Shown here in pieces: positions 24,525-33,284 of a stretch of 64,000 bases of DNA. Source of the stretch: a bacterium (GTDB lineage Bacteria; Krumholzibacteriota; Krumholzibacteriia; LZORAL124-64-63); contig JAAEQC010000157.1 of NCBI GenBank assembly GCA_024231905.1, forward strand, positions 27,930 to 91,929. The letters run 5' to 3'. Below the pieces are notes generated by a model. It worked only from the letters and a program-made list of their open reading frames with translations. It searched no databases and was not told where the DNA came from. Position 1 is the stretch's first letter; every line of letters begins with the position of its first letter. Both the position numbers and the translations under genes were made by a program.

Positions 24525-26240
24525 TCAGCCAGCACCCTCGAGCAGCTGCAGCTGGTTGCTGCGCGGCTCGAGGGCGGTCGCTTTCTTTCGTTGCTCCAGC
24601 CACCCGCGGGCCAGCTTCTTGATGCTGTCGCCGGCCACGTCGTAGTTGGCGAGGACTGCTCCTTCGGGATCTTTGATTCCCTCGACCTGGGCTCGCTTGA
24701 TCCCGAGGACTTTGGACATGAATGGGTCGACCCCCACTTCCGCCATCAGGTAGTAGGCGGTCACCTCGTCGAGCTGCCCGTCGCGGTGGACGCGGCCGAT
24801 GCATTGCTCGTGCACGCCGGGAGACCAGTCGAGCTCGCCGAAGACCACGGTGTGGCAGTGGTGCTGCAGCCCGTCCACCCCGGCGCCAGAGCGCAGGGAG
24901 ATGAGGAGCACCCGCGACTCGCGGTCCATGAACCGCTGGATCGCCGCGTCCTTTTGCTTTGGGGATTCGCTGCCGGTGTACATCGCCGGGTGGTGTTCCT
25001 GTAGTCGGTCAAGCCAGATCCCGTAGACCTCGCGGTGCCACCCGTAGAGGACCACCTGCTCGCCGCGGTCGCAAAGCATCCGAACGAACTCCGCCACGTA
25101 GGGAGCTTTGGCAATGCCCGTGGCCTGCCGCAGCAGCGCGTTGAACTCTCGCTCGACCGCAAACTGGTCTGTCCGTTTGAGCTGGGTCTTGTCCACGATG
25201 GTCAGCGCGAGCTCGTCGGCGGAGCTTGCCACCTTGTCCATCGCGTCGAAGTCCGCGGTGATCCAATGCGGCACCTTCGTGAGCGGGAGCAGCTCGCGTT
25301 GGACGTCTTCCCTGGTGCGGCGCAGCATCAGCCCGGCGTCGCGGAGATACGTTCCGAAAGCCTTGGGCTCTTTGACCCTGCCGTAGTTGTTCATCCACTC
25401 GTTTCGGAACTCGTGCTCGGGCCCAAGTGCGCCCGGGCGGACGCACTCCATGACGTTGAACATCTCCGCACCGTGGTTGTAGATGGGGGTCGCGCTCAGC
25501 CCGATCCGGAAGGCGGCGCTCTTTGCGATGTGCCACGCGGCCTTTCCCTTCTCGCTCATCCTTCCACGCCGCAGCTCTTGAATCTCGTCGAACACCACGG
25601 ACCGCATCTGCTCCGCGAGGACGTCGCCCCAGCCGGCGAGCTTGTGGTAGTTCATGATCAGGACGTCCGGCCACCCGCCGGGTGGATCGTATGGCGTCCC
25701 TTTGGTCACAACGTGGGTCGACAGCGCGGGCGCGAACCTCTGCAGCTCCCGCTGCCACTGCGCCGGGAGATGGGTGAGCGTCACGACGAGCGCGGGGAGG
25801 GTGCGCTTGTCGGTGAAGGCGCCGATGGCCGTGGCTGTCTTGCCCAGGCCGACGTCGTCTGCCACGAGGACCCCGCCGGTTTTGAGGGCAAGGTCGGTGG
25901 CGATGCGTTGGTACTCGCGGAGGGGGATCTGAAGGTCGAAGTCGGCGGGGGGGATGTGGCCGCTGACCACCTGCCAAACCATCTTCTCTTCGCGCTTGTG
26001 CTGGGCGGCCTGCTTCCGCATGTACTTCTGCTGCGAGATCTCCATTGGATACCGCTGGCAGAACCAGAGCAGATCGCGGCAGGTCGACGGGCTGTCAGCC
26101 AGGCGGACGTCGCCGTAGACGCTCCGGTGGACTCCAGCGAACATCCGCTTCAACCGGATGCGGGTGTGAGACTCGCAGCGGACGACCCAGAACTTTCCGT
26201 CGCGCTCGATGGTTCCGTAGGACGCTTTCATATCAGGCAC
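24525..26240 (-). CDS. SNF2-family DNA helicase
   Basis: VADDVGLGKTATAIGA (Walker A), FDEIQELR (DEAH-like), GLSATPIYN, LLISLRSGAGVDGLQHHCHTVVFGELDWSPGVHEQCIGRVHRDGQ. Confidence 0.93.
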   Translation of the reverse strand: MPDMKASYGTIERDGKFWVVRCESHTRIRLKRMFAGVHRSVYGDVRLADSPSTCRDLLWFCQRYPMEISQQKYMRKQAAQHKREEKMVWQVVSGHIPPADFDLQIPLREYQRIATDLALKTGGVLVADDVGLGKTATAIGAFTDKRTLPALVVTLTHLPAQWQRELQRFAPALSTHVVTKGTPYDPPGGWPDVLIMNYHKLAGWGDVLAEQMRSVVFDEIQELRRGRMSEKGKAAWHIAKSAAFRIGLSATPIYNHGAEMFNVMECVRPGALGPEHEFRNEWMNNYGRVKEPKAFGTYLRDAGLMLRRTREDVQRELLPLTKVPHWITADFDAMDKVASSADELALTIVDKTQLKRTDQFAVEREFNALLRQATGIAKAPYVAEFVRMLCDRGEQVVLYGWHREVYGIWLDRLQEHHPAMYTGSESPKQKDAAIQRFMDRESRVLLISLRSGAGVDGLQHHCHTVVFGELDWSPGVHEQCIGRVHRDGQLDEVTAYYLMAEVGVDPFMSKVLGIKRAQVEGIKDPEGAVLANYDVAGDSIKKLARGWLEQRKKATALEPRSNQLQLLEGAG

Positions 26241-26590
26241 GCTGTCAGGACAAGAGAGTGAACCGGGACGCCAGCAATCTCATCCGGGATCCGGGCGAGC
26301 GGCGGCGAGGTGGTGATGAGAAGGAGGGCCTCAACCTCTTCCGACTTCGCATACCGATGGAGCTGCCGGAGCAGCGCCGAGCGGCTGCCCTTGGTCTTCA
26401 CCTCCGCCCCGAGCTTGCCGATCATGAAGTCGATGCGGTCGGTCGGGGTGAGCTGTACCTCGCGGCGGTGATGGACCCCCGCTGCTTGGAGGCGGCGGGA
26501 GATCCCGATTTGCAGCTCGGTCTCTGTGTCGAAGGTGTAGTAGTCGTGGATCAGCCTGCACAGCTCCGCGACCGTGAGTGCCATCGCCAT
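26228..26590 (-). CDS. small PD-(D/E)XK-type nuclease-like protein
   Basis: TPTDRIDFMIGKLGAEVKTKGSRSALLRQLHRYAKSEEVEALLLIT: D...EVK catalytic-type motif. Confidence 0.65.
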   Translation of the reverse strand: MAMALTVAELCRLIHDYYTFDTETELQIGISRRLQAAGVHHRREVQLTPTDRIDFMIGKLGAEVKTKGSRSALLRQLHRYAKSEEVEALLLITTSPPLARIPDEIAGVPVHSLVLTACLI

Positions 26591-26877
26591 CAATCCACCC
26601 CTCCTATCACCCGGCGACCAGCCTCGGAGTACTTCCCATCCTTCGGGCGAAGCCACTCCTTGGGCAGATCCCAGTCCGGCGCAACGCTCTCCGCTCGAGG
26701 CTTTCCGAAATCCAGCATGGCAATATGGGGGGCCACCCCCACGCCAAACACCCCGCACTCCACACAGAAGACGACGTGCATCTTGAACTCCATCCTGGTC
26801 GTAGTGTCCTCGGCATCGAGCTTCCGCTGCTCGATGCTGTCCTGGGCGCCGCAGTAACCGCAATGCATCTCAGCCAT
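26590..26877 (-). CDS. Zn-ribbon hypothetical protein
   Basis: MAEMHCGYCGAQDSIEQRK...VVFCVECGVFGVGV. Confidence 0.6.
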   Translation of the reverse strand: MAEMHCGYCGAQDSIEQRKLDAEDTTTRMEFKMHVVFCVECGVFGVGVAPHIAMLDFGKPRAESVAPDWDLPKEWLRPKDGKYSEAGRRVIGGVD

Positions 26878-27358
26878 CCTCTTTTCTTGGCCGGGCCATG
26901 CTGACCATCCGCGGGCCGTGGTCGAGGCTGAATATCAACAACGCGCAGTCGCCAGGGTAGCTGGATTCTGCTCCCTTGAAAGTGATGCGCCCACGAATGA
27001 ATCTCACCTCGGCGCGGATCGCATAGTCGTGCCACCAGCTCTGGTCGGACTTCACCGGCACCAGCATCACGACGACGGTGCCCAGCGCGCGGCTCTCCTC
27101 CCACGCCTTCGCGGTCCAGGCCTTCAAAGACTTGTGGTCCCAGGGCGGGTTGACGTAGACGTGCTGGCGGTACCAATCCTGGGCGAGCCCGTCGGTCTCC
27201 TTGGTCCAGTACTTCTCGAGCAGGTGGTTCGCGTCCGACGCGGCGGCGTCGACGGTGAACCCGAACTCCATCATCAGGTGGAGGAAGAAAACGGTCGGAG
27301 TCCCCCAGTCATCGCGCGCGGCCCTCGGCATATACGGGGCGGCGGTGGGCTCGCTCAT
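26870..27358 (-). CDS. dam: phage DNA N-6-adenine methyltransferase (Dam_2-type)
   Basis: DDWGTPTVFFLHLMMEFGFTVDAAASDANHLLEKYWTKETDGLAQDWYRQHVYVNPPWDHKS; NPPW motif. Confidence 0.88.
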   Translation of the reverse strand: MSEPTAAPYMPRAARDDWGTPTVFFLHLMMEFGFTVDAAASDANHLLEKYWTKETDGLAQDWYRQHVYVNPPWDHKSLKAWTAKAWEESRALGTVVVMLVPVKSDQSWWHDYAIRAEVRFIRGRITFKGAESSYPGDCALLIFSLDHGPRMVSMARPRKEDG

Positions 27359-27990
27359 TTCAGGCACCTCGAGATCCGCGGGTCGCCCCACGGGAAGTTG
27401 ACGCCGGTCACCAGTCGGGCGAGCTCGGCCTTGTAAAGAAGGAGGTCGGGGGCGGTTACCACCGCGGGCGGCTGCCCGGGCTGAACCACCGCCCGCATAT
27501 TGCAGACGCACGGGCAGTCCTTCGTGGGCAACCGCAGGCCGCAGCACTTCGCCGGGAGCGGCAGCCCCTTCTGGTCGATGCACAGCCGGCAGCTGGGCGT
27601 TGATGGAACCAGCTGCTGACCCGAGCAAGCCGAGATATACCAGTCGGGCGGCACCAGAACGACGAACCAGTCGCGGCGCACCTGCCACCCGGCGCCCGCT
27701 TGCGCGAGGCATTTCTCGAGGGCCGATGTCTTTGCGTCCAGCTGCGCCCTGAGTGCGGCGGTGTCGTCTTTCGCGGGGGCGATGAACCGGACACCCCCAG
27801 GGGTCTTCTTCGCCATGGACATCGCAACACGGTATGCCGTGACCGGTTGAAAGTTTTGGGCGTAGCCAGGCGTACAACCGCTCGCCATCACCACGGCCGT
27901 GGCGGCAAGAAGCAGCCCGATGAGCAGGAGGAACACGGCGAGGAAAAGGATCTGCGCCTGTTGGTCTTCTTCCGGTGGAATCATCGCCAC
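27355..27990 (-). CDS. membrane-anchored Cys-rich protein
   Basis: N-terminal TM ILFLAVFLLLIGLLLAATAVVMASG; C-terminal CSGQ..CRLCIDQKG..KCCGLRLPTKDCPCVC; ATGA overlap with dam. Confidence 0.6.
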   Translation of the reverse strand: MAMIPPEEDQQAQILFLAVFLLLIGLLLAATAVVMASGCTPGYAQNFQPVTAYRVAMSMAKKTPGGVRFIAPAKDDTAALRAQLDAKTSALEKCLAQAGAGWQVRRDWFVVLVPPDWYISACSGQQLVPSTPSCRLCIDQKGLPLPAKCCGLRLPTKDCPCVCNMRAVVQPGQPPAVVTAPDLLLYKAELARLVTGVNFPWGDPRISRCLK

Positions 27991-28388
27991 ACCGTGATAC
28001 AGACAGTGCTCACCTCGGTGAACTCGTCAAAGTCATCGTTGAAGCAGATCGTCGACTCGACGGTGCTGTTCGGGCAGACGACCACATCCTCGATGGAGTT
28101 GTCTCCAGCGTGCCAGTCGTCCAGGTGGAACTCGCAGTCGGTGCTGGCGCGGGCCGTGTTGTCGGTGGGGTTGTGCAGCATCACGTGAGCGCAAACCGAA
28201 TCGAGGTTGGCACCAAACTGAAAAGTCAGTGTCTCCTCATCCTCGTAGACCGCGAGCGCAGAGGCGTCGCCGGAGTAGTCGAGGCACTTGGACGCCTCGG
28301 TGTTTTCGCAGGCGTTGCATTGGCCTTCGGCGCCGAGGCCGAGGGTGGCCAGGAGCAGGATTGCGAGCAGCTGTGCGTTGCGTTTCAT
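27981..28388 (-). CDS. secreted Cys-rich small protein
   Basis: MKRNAQLLAILLLATLGLGAEGQCNACENT...; signal peptide and 8 cysteines in mature part. Confidence 0.6.
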   Translation of the reverse strand: MKRNAQLLAILLLATLGLGAEGQCNACENTEASKCLDYSGDASALAVYEDEETLTFQFGANLDSVCAHVMLHNPTDNTARASTDCEFHLDDWHAGDNSIEDVVVCPNSTVESTICFNDDFDEFTEVSTVCITVWR

Positions 28389-29107
28389 GGTCGGTCTCCT
28401 TCTTGTTTTTCCCACTCGTAGATCCAAAGCGGGGGGTTGTCTTTCCAGGCGAGGCCCGGGCGCTCGGCGTTGATGGACTCCCAGAGATTCCTGAAGTCCT
28501 CCAGCGATTCCTCCGAGGCGACGATCCCCTCGGCCACCGCATCCTCCCAGTCGATGTCGCCCAGGCGCTCCGCCCCGACCCGGACCACCGGGAGAACGAG
28601 GCGGGTCGCCCAGCGCGGCATGTGGAGCGGGGACTTCCATGCGTCGGAGTGTCGCGCCTTCTTGGCGCCCGGGAACCGCAGCGAAATCTTCTTTAGCTCG
28701 GCGGCCTTGTCGCGGTCGGCGTCTCGCGGCGGCCCCCCGGCGCGATACTCCACGTAGGTCCGATATGCTTCCATCGCCACCCGCCACGTCTCTTTAACCC
28801 AGAGCGCGTCGCCAACAGTGACGCGGGGGTAGATGCGGTGCCACACCTCGAGATCTTTCTCTGGTCCGAGGTGGCTACACGGAACCTTCCAGTATGGGCC
28901 AGGGTTGCCGGCGGGGCTCGGGCCTGGGTCGATGACTGCCCTGCTCCAATCCAGGTATTTCCAGTGGGATCGGATCCCTTGTCCGGTGCCGTCGATCAGG
29001 CTGTTGTTCTGCGTGACCGCGCGGCGGGTCATCCATTTTCTGGCCTCGCGGATTGCCTGGACCATCGCCGCCTTGAACAACTGCGGGTGCGCTTTGTTCT
29101 CAGACAT
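28385..29107 (-). CDS. ASCH-domain-like phage protein
   Basis: MVQAIREARKWMTRRAVTQNN...VTVGDALWVKETWRVAMEAY...MPRWATRLVLPVVRVGAERLGDI. Confidence 0.7.
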   Translation of the reverse strand: MSENKAHPQLFKAAMVQAIREARKWMTRRAVTQNNSLIDGTGQGIRSHWKYLDWSRAVIDPGPSPAGNPGPYWKVPCSHLGPEKDLEVWHRIYPRVTVGDALWVKETWRVAMEAYRTYVEYRAGGPPRDADRDKAAELKKISLRFPGAKKARHSDAWKSPLHMPRWATRLVLPVVRVGAERLGDIDWEDAVAEGIVASEESLEDFRNLWESINAERPGLAWKDNPPLWIYEWEKQEGDRP

Positions 29108-29648
29108 CGATTCCCTCCGCGCGCGCGAGCATGGAGAACCTCGCCGCAGCCTGCGACGGTCGCCAGCACCGGAGGAGCCAAGGCAAGGCGTCTGGAAGGC
29201 GGCCCCAGTCCCTTGGCGCGGCGTGCATGATCTGCTCCTTTTCGGTGGCGAGCATCTCGAGGTCGGCCTGTTTGATCCGGGGATCCTCGTAGTCCGCCGG
29301 CCAGCGCCTGGCCACAATCTGCTCGGCGTGCGTCATCTCGTCGGAGATATCAGCGAACTCCGGCAGCCGTTTGAGCGGGGCAGGGATGTCGCAGATGATG
29401 ATTTCGGCGGCGTCGTGAAGCAGGGCTCCAATGCGGACATCGCGGGGAGCTCCAAGCTCGGCCACCCGGCGGTGGACCAGCACCGAGTGCTCGGCGACAG
29501 AATAGAACCGGAGGCAGTGCCCGTTGAACCGACACTGCATCGATAAACTATGGGCGACTGAATCGATCCCCAGGCCGGTCAGGCTTGGCGAGTCGTAGTC
29601 GTAGGCGAACCCTCCATGGAGTTGGATCCATCGGCTGCTATTTTTCAT
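29100..29648 (-). CDS. HD-domain phosphohydrolase (YfbR-like)
   Basis: RFYSVAEHSVLVHRRVAE...GALLHDAAEIIICDIPAPLKR. Confidence 0.88.
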   Translation of the reverse strand: MKNSSRWIQLHGGFAYDYDSPSLTGLGIDSVAHSLSMQCRFNGHCLRFYSVAEHSVLVHRRVAELGAPRDVRIGALLHDAAEIIICDIPAPLKRLPEFADISDEMTHAEQIVARRWPADYEDPRIKQADLEMLATEKEQIMHAAPRDWGRLPDALPWLLRCWRPSQAAARFSMLARAEGIDV

Positions 29649-30012
29649 CGGTTGCTCCAATCTTCTGGTGCTTCCCCACCCACTTCGCAATCATATCGAG
29701 GGGCGATGAAACGGTTGATACCCACCGACCTTGATCGCATGCCTTGCCCGCGGGTCCGCCGGCCTGAAACTCGAGGTGCTTCCGGAAGGAGTCGAAGGTC
29801 GCACCGTGCTGTAGGCCGATGGAGATAGCCATCGCCATCGCATCATAGACCGCGGCGGCCGGGTCTCTGGTGCGAACAAACAGTTCGCCGATGCGACCAT
29901 CGTCGTAGTACCCAGCGGTGAGATCGTAGTCGTAGTCTTGGCTGCCATCGACGATGGTCAGTCGAGCATTGATCGCTCTGCGCTCCGCGGGGAGCCTTTC
30001 TCTTTCAGGCAT
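29638..30012 (-). CDS. stand-alone TSCPD-domain protein (ribonucleotide-reductase C-terminal-type domain)
   Basis: LTAGYYDDGRIGELFVRTRDPAAAVYDAMAMAISIGLQHGATFDSFRKHLEFQAGGPAG...SPLDMIAKWVGKH. Confidence 0.75.
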   Translation of the reverse strand: MPERERLPAERRAINARLTIVDGSQDYDYDLTAGYYDDGRIGELFVRTRDPAAAVYDAMAMAISIGLQHGATFDSFRKHLEFQAGGPAGKACDQGRWVSTVSSPLDMIAKWVGKHQKIGATDEK

Positions 30013-30367
30013 GTGGATCGGTCTCCTTGGCGCGGGCAGCTTGCCTCAGCGTCGGCTCGATTGAAATACATTGCAGTGGGCAGCGGCTGCAGGCGGAGGC
30101 GGTGCCCGGGGTGGATGTCCTTGAGGAGGGGCAGTGCTGTCGGCAGTAACGTCCGACCAGGCCGCGAAGCTCCGTGGTGTCGACCTGGGACTCGTCGGAC
30201 GCATACCCGCGGAAGTCCAGCGCCTTCATCAGGTGTTCCTTGAGGACTGTCATTCCGACGCGCTGAGCCTGCACGGTGGCGCTCGGTGAGCCGTCAAGCT
30301 CGGCAATCAGCGCATCGCTTGTGGTCTCAATAGCCTCGAGCAACCGCTCTGCTTCAGCGCGGGTCAT
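30005..30367 (-). CDS. hypothetical protein with Cys-rich C-terminus
   Basis: MTRAEAERLLEAIETTSDALIAELD...YCRQHCPSS...CSRCPLQC; ATGA overlap. Confidence 0.55.
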   Translation of the reverse strand: MTRAEAERLLEAIETTSDALIAELDGSPSATVQAQRVGMTVLKEHLMKALDFRGYASDESQVDTTELRGLVGRYCRQHCPSSRTSTPGTASACSRCPLQCISIEPTLRQAARAKETDPHA

Positions 30368-31035
30368 TGGATGGCCCGGGTCATTCTGCGGGTCTGCTGT
30401 TGCTCGACCCAGCCGTACTCGGCGATGAACCTCGCCTCGGCGCCGTGGTCCTGGGAACGCTTGATCCCAAGCCCCCAGATGCTGTTGGCAGCCAAAACCG
30501 CCTGAGCCTTGGCCTTCTCGCGTGGCGCGCTCCCCCACCCTTTTCCGAGCTGCGTCCGGCGCCAAGTGGACGGCATTACCTGGTGGGTGCTGAACCCGAA
30601 CGTTTCAGCGATAGCCATCCACCTCCCCTTCGACGTCGCCACCCCGAGGGCGTCCCGCTGCTTCGCCAGCCGCTCGGGCTTGGCTACTTTCTGGTCGTCG
30701 ATGACGAACTGGTCCTCCACATAGAAGTACATCTCTGGGAATGCCAGCCACTCGCCGCGCTCGGTGGTGCCCCGCAGCACCAACTTCGGTTCGCCAGAGG
30801 ACTCATCTCCGTTGGTCCAGTCAGCCGCATAGAAGGCGGCGACCATATCGAGGATGGAGCTGATCTCCGCCTGGATCATGGCGCCGTCGACCCCACTGCA
30901 TTGACCCCAATGCCAGTCATGAGGGACCGTGTATCCGCGCGCGAAGTCCCGGTGGAGATCCTCGCAGTGGATCCCCCAGCCGGATGTTTTCCCGGGGTCG
31001 ACCCCGGCCACAATCATTGGCCTCTTGATTTTCAT
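30364..31035 (-). CDS. RuvC-like Holliday junction resolvase
   Basis: MIVAGVDPGKTSGWGIHCED...VIDDQKVAKPERLAKQRDALGVATSKGRWMAIAETFG..QVMPSTWRRTQLG...DHGAEARFIAEYGW: RNase-H-fold RuvC pattern. Confidence 0.75.
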   Translation of the reverse strand: MKIKRPMIVAGVDPGKTSGWGIHCEDLHRDFARGYTVPHDWHWGQCSGVDGAMIQAEISSILDMVAAFYAADWTNGDESSGEPKLVLRGTTERGEWLAFPEMYFYVEDQFVIDDQKVAKPERLAKQRDALGVATSKGRWMAIAETFGFSTHQVMPSTWRRTQLGKGWGSAPREKAKAQAVLAANSIWGLGIKRSQDHGAEARFIAEYGWVEQQQTRRMTRAIQ

Positions 31036-31301
31036 GTTCGGCACCAACCCCCTCCAGGCCGCTGGGCCATGCGATTGCCGGCGGCGTCGTAGGAGTACTT
31101 CCCAGTGCCGATGCAGGTCGGGCAGCGACGGCGGCCGAGTCGGCCGCGGCCGTCGCACTCCCCGCAGACCTTCAGTCCTTCCCGCAGACCCTGGCTCCAA
31201 TTCGAATCGATTGGATCGAGGACTATATCCGGGCATCGTATCTCCTGCCCAGGGCGAAGGGTCTCGTGAAGTGGGCGGCGTTGTTTCTCACTCCGGTCCA
31301 T
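31032..31301 (-). CDS. Zn-finger (DnaJ CxxCxGxG-like) small protein
   Basis: VCGECDGRGRLGRRRCPTCIGTGKY. Confidence 0.6.
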   Translation of the reverse strand: MDRSEKQRRPLHETLRPGQEIRCPDIVLDPIDSNWSQGLREGLKVCGECDGRGRLGRRRCPTCIGTGKYSYDAAGNRMAQRPGGGWCRT

Positions 31302-32595
31302 CGTTGAAGCTCCTTTCGAGCACCCCGCGGACCTGCCCGCGGGTGTTGTCCCAGCTCATCCCGAACCAACCCTGGGGGCCGTCCTTTGCTTTGGCGACGT
31401 TGATCCACATCTCGCCTGGGTCGGCTTTCGCATAGCGCGCGACCTGCTCCCGGTAGTAGTGCGGGCGGAAGACGAACGAGATCACATCCGATGTCTGCTC
31501 GATGGACCCGGACTCCTTGAGGTCCGAGAGCCGAGGCTTGCGGTTGTCCCGCTTGTCGATCCCGCGGGTGAACTGCGAAAGCGCGACCAACGAGAGCTTC
31601 GGCTCCTCGCGGCACACCGACTTCATCGTGGAGATGAGCTGGTTCATTTCCTTGCGGGGCTCCTCGTTCTCAATACACTCCTGCAGGTGGTCGACGATAA
31701 CAATGGTGATCCCGTCCTGCTGCCTGCGCTTCCGGATCTCCTGGGCCATCGCTGCGGAGCGGTCGTTCTCGTCGTCGACCCATATAGCTTTCTCGTGGAT
31801 CTTGCTGGCACCGCGGGCCATCGCCTTCCAGGTCTCGGTCGAGTCATTTCCATAGCCAAACTCGCGGCTGTTTAGTCCGCCGGCCTTCGCCAGGAATCGC
31901 CTGGCGACCTTCCTGGTTTGGGTCTCAGTGGAGAACAGTAAAATCCGTTCGCCTTGCTCGGCCCAGTTCTCTGCGAGGTGCTGCATGAAGGCCGACTTCC
32001 CCATTGAGGTGGCGCCAGCGATAGTCAACATGCCTCCTCGTGGAAGCAGCTGGTGAGCATCGAGGGCTGGGATCCCGGTCAGCACCTGCGACGACCCCTC
32101 CCCCTTCTCCCTGCGCTCCGCCTCGTTGAGCAGCTCGCCGACCGCATCGGTGAGTCGAACCGCTCCGCCTTGGCTCTTCCCTGCCACCCCGTTGAACGCT
32201 GTCATGGCCTCGGCGAGAAGCTGCGGGCCGCGCTTCCCAGACTTCATGAGGCCTTCGGCTATCAGCCGGCACTTGCGGTCCATCGCCGCGTTCTGGACGA
32301 TTTCAACGGATCGCGGTACCTCCCAGGCGAACGAGGAGAAACGAGACAGCTCCTCGATCTCCATCATATCCAGGGCCCGGCCCTTGTTGGCCTCAGTCCA
32401 GTCGGCGATGGATAGAACGTCCGGGGTGATGCCCTCGTCCCAAAGATCAGTGATGGCCTCGAGCACCCGGCGAGGAACCGGGAGGGTGAGTTCATCCAGG
32501 CCAAGCTTCAGCGAGTGGAACTCTTGTGGCCTCAAAAGCAGGGCGCCGATGACAGCCTTCTGGGCTTGCTCGTGAGCGGGCTCGCGGTCGCTCAT
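31288..32595 (-). CDS. dnaB: DnaB-like replicative helicase
   Basis: EQAQKAVIGALLLRPQEF...LTIAGATSMGKSAFMQHLAENW...VIVDHLQ...ALSQFTRGIDKRDNRKPRLSDLKESGSIEQTSDVISFVFRPHYY. Confidence 0.95.
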   Translation of the reverse strand: MSDREPAHEQAQKAVIGALLLRPQEFHSLKLGLDELTLPVPRRVLEAITDLWDEGITPDVLSIADWTEANKGRALDMMEIEELSRFSSFAWEVPRSVEIVQNAAMDRKCRLIAEGLMKSGKRGPQLLAEAMTAFNGVAGKSQGGAVRLTDAVGELLNEAERREKGEGSSQVLTGIPALDAHQLLPRGGMLTIAGATSMGKSAFMQHLAENWAEQGERILLFSTETQTRKVARRFLAKAGGLNSREFGYGNDSTETWKAMARGASKIHEKAIWVDDENDRSAAMAQEIRKRRQQDGITIVIVDHLQECIENEEPRKEMNQLISTMKSVCREEPKLSLVALSQFTRGIDKRDNRKPRLSDLKESGSIEQTSDVISFVFRPHYYREQVARYAKADPGEMWINVAKAKDGPQGWFGMSWDNTRGQVRGVLERSFNDGPE

Positions 32596-33266
32596 GGGGC
32601 CCCCGACAAGAGATCATCGGCCGACGGTCGCCATGGCTCGTCCGGCTCCACCCGCTCGGTCCCGCGCGCGACCCCCAGGTGCTCTCCAAATTTCTCTCCG
32701 TAAAGCCTCGACGGGACCAGCATGGTCGCCCTCCAATCCTTCTCCCCTGGAGCGGCGCGGGGCCAATTCCGATCCGCCCACCGGTTGACGGTTTTGATGT
32801 CCTCGATGGTGTATCCGTCGACGAGCAGCTGGGCCACCAGCTTCCGGACCGCCTTCGAGAAGGTTGGAAAACCCGTGCCGCATTCCTCGTTGAGATGGGT
32901 GATCACCTCTCGGACAAACGGCTCTGAAACCGGCGGGGGCTCGGTGCCCATCAGCTCCGCCTGGCCTCTCGCGCGATTCTTACTCTCTCTCTTGTTCTTC
33001 CTCTTCTCTTCTCCGGAAGAAGAACTCTTACGCGCGCGTTCGTATGTGCGGCGTCGTTCAGTCGGAGCTGAATCAGCTCTGTTTTCAAGCTGTTCCAGCG
33101 CTGAAACAGCGCTGTTTTGGCGCCGTTTTAGCTTCGAAATACCTACACGTAGGCCTTCCCTGAATATCACCCTGAGCATGGCCGCCATCTTCCTGTCGGT
33201 GTCCTTCGCCAGGAGGCGGACCTGGTCGCGCTCTTCCTCGCTCATGTCGATTCCGTATCGGGGCAT
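32592..33266 (-). CDS. replication-initiation-like protein with conserved phage C-terminal (Phg_2220_C-type) domain
   Basis: VREVITHLNEECGTGFPTFSKAVRKLVAQLLVDGYTIEDIKTVNRWADRNW...DWRATMLVPSRLYGEKFGEHL; N-terminus MPRYGIDMSEEERDQVRLLAKDTDRK; adjacent to DnaB. Confidence 0.8.
   Translation of the reverse strand: MPRYGIDMSEEERDQVRLLAKDTDRKMAAMLRVIFREGLRVGISKLKRRQNSAVSALEQLENRADSAPTERRRTYERARKSSSSGEEKRKNKRESKNRARGQAELMGTEPPPVSEPFVREVITHLNEECGTGFPTFSKAVRKLVAQLLVDGYTIEDIKTVNRWADRNWPRAAPGEKDWRATMLVPSRLYGEKFGEHLGVARGTERVEPDEPWRPSADDLLSGAP
33066..33142. repeat. 11-bp iteron-like repeats inside the rep gene
   Basis: consecutive 11-mers AGCTGAATCAG CTCTGTTTTCA AGCTGTTCCAG CGCTGAAACAG CGCTGTTTTGG CGCCGTTTTAG CTTCGAAATAC; same family as 6413-6456. 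Confidence 0.7.
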
Positions 33267-33284
33267 CTGCGCTAACCCTGATCC

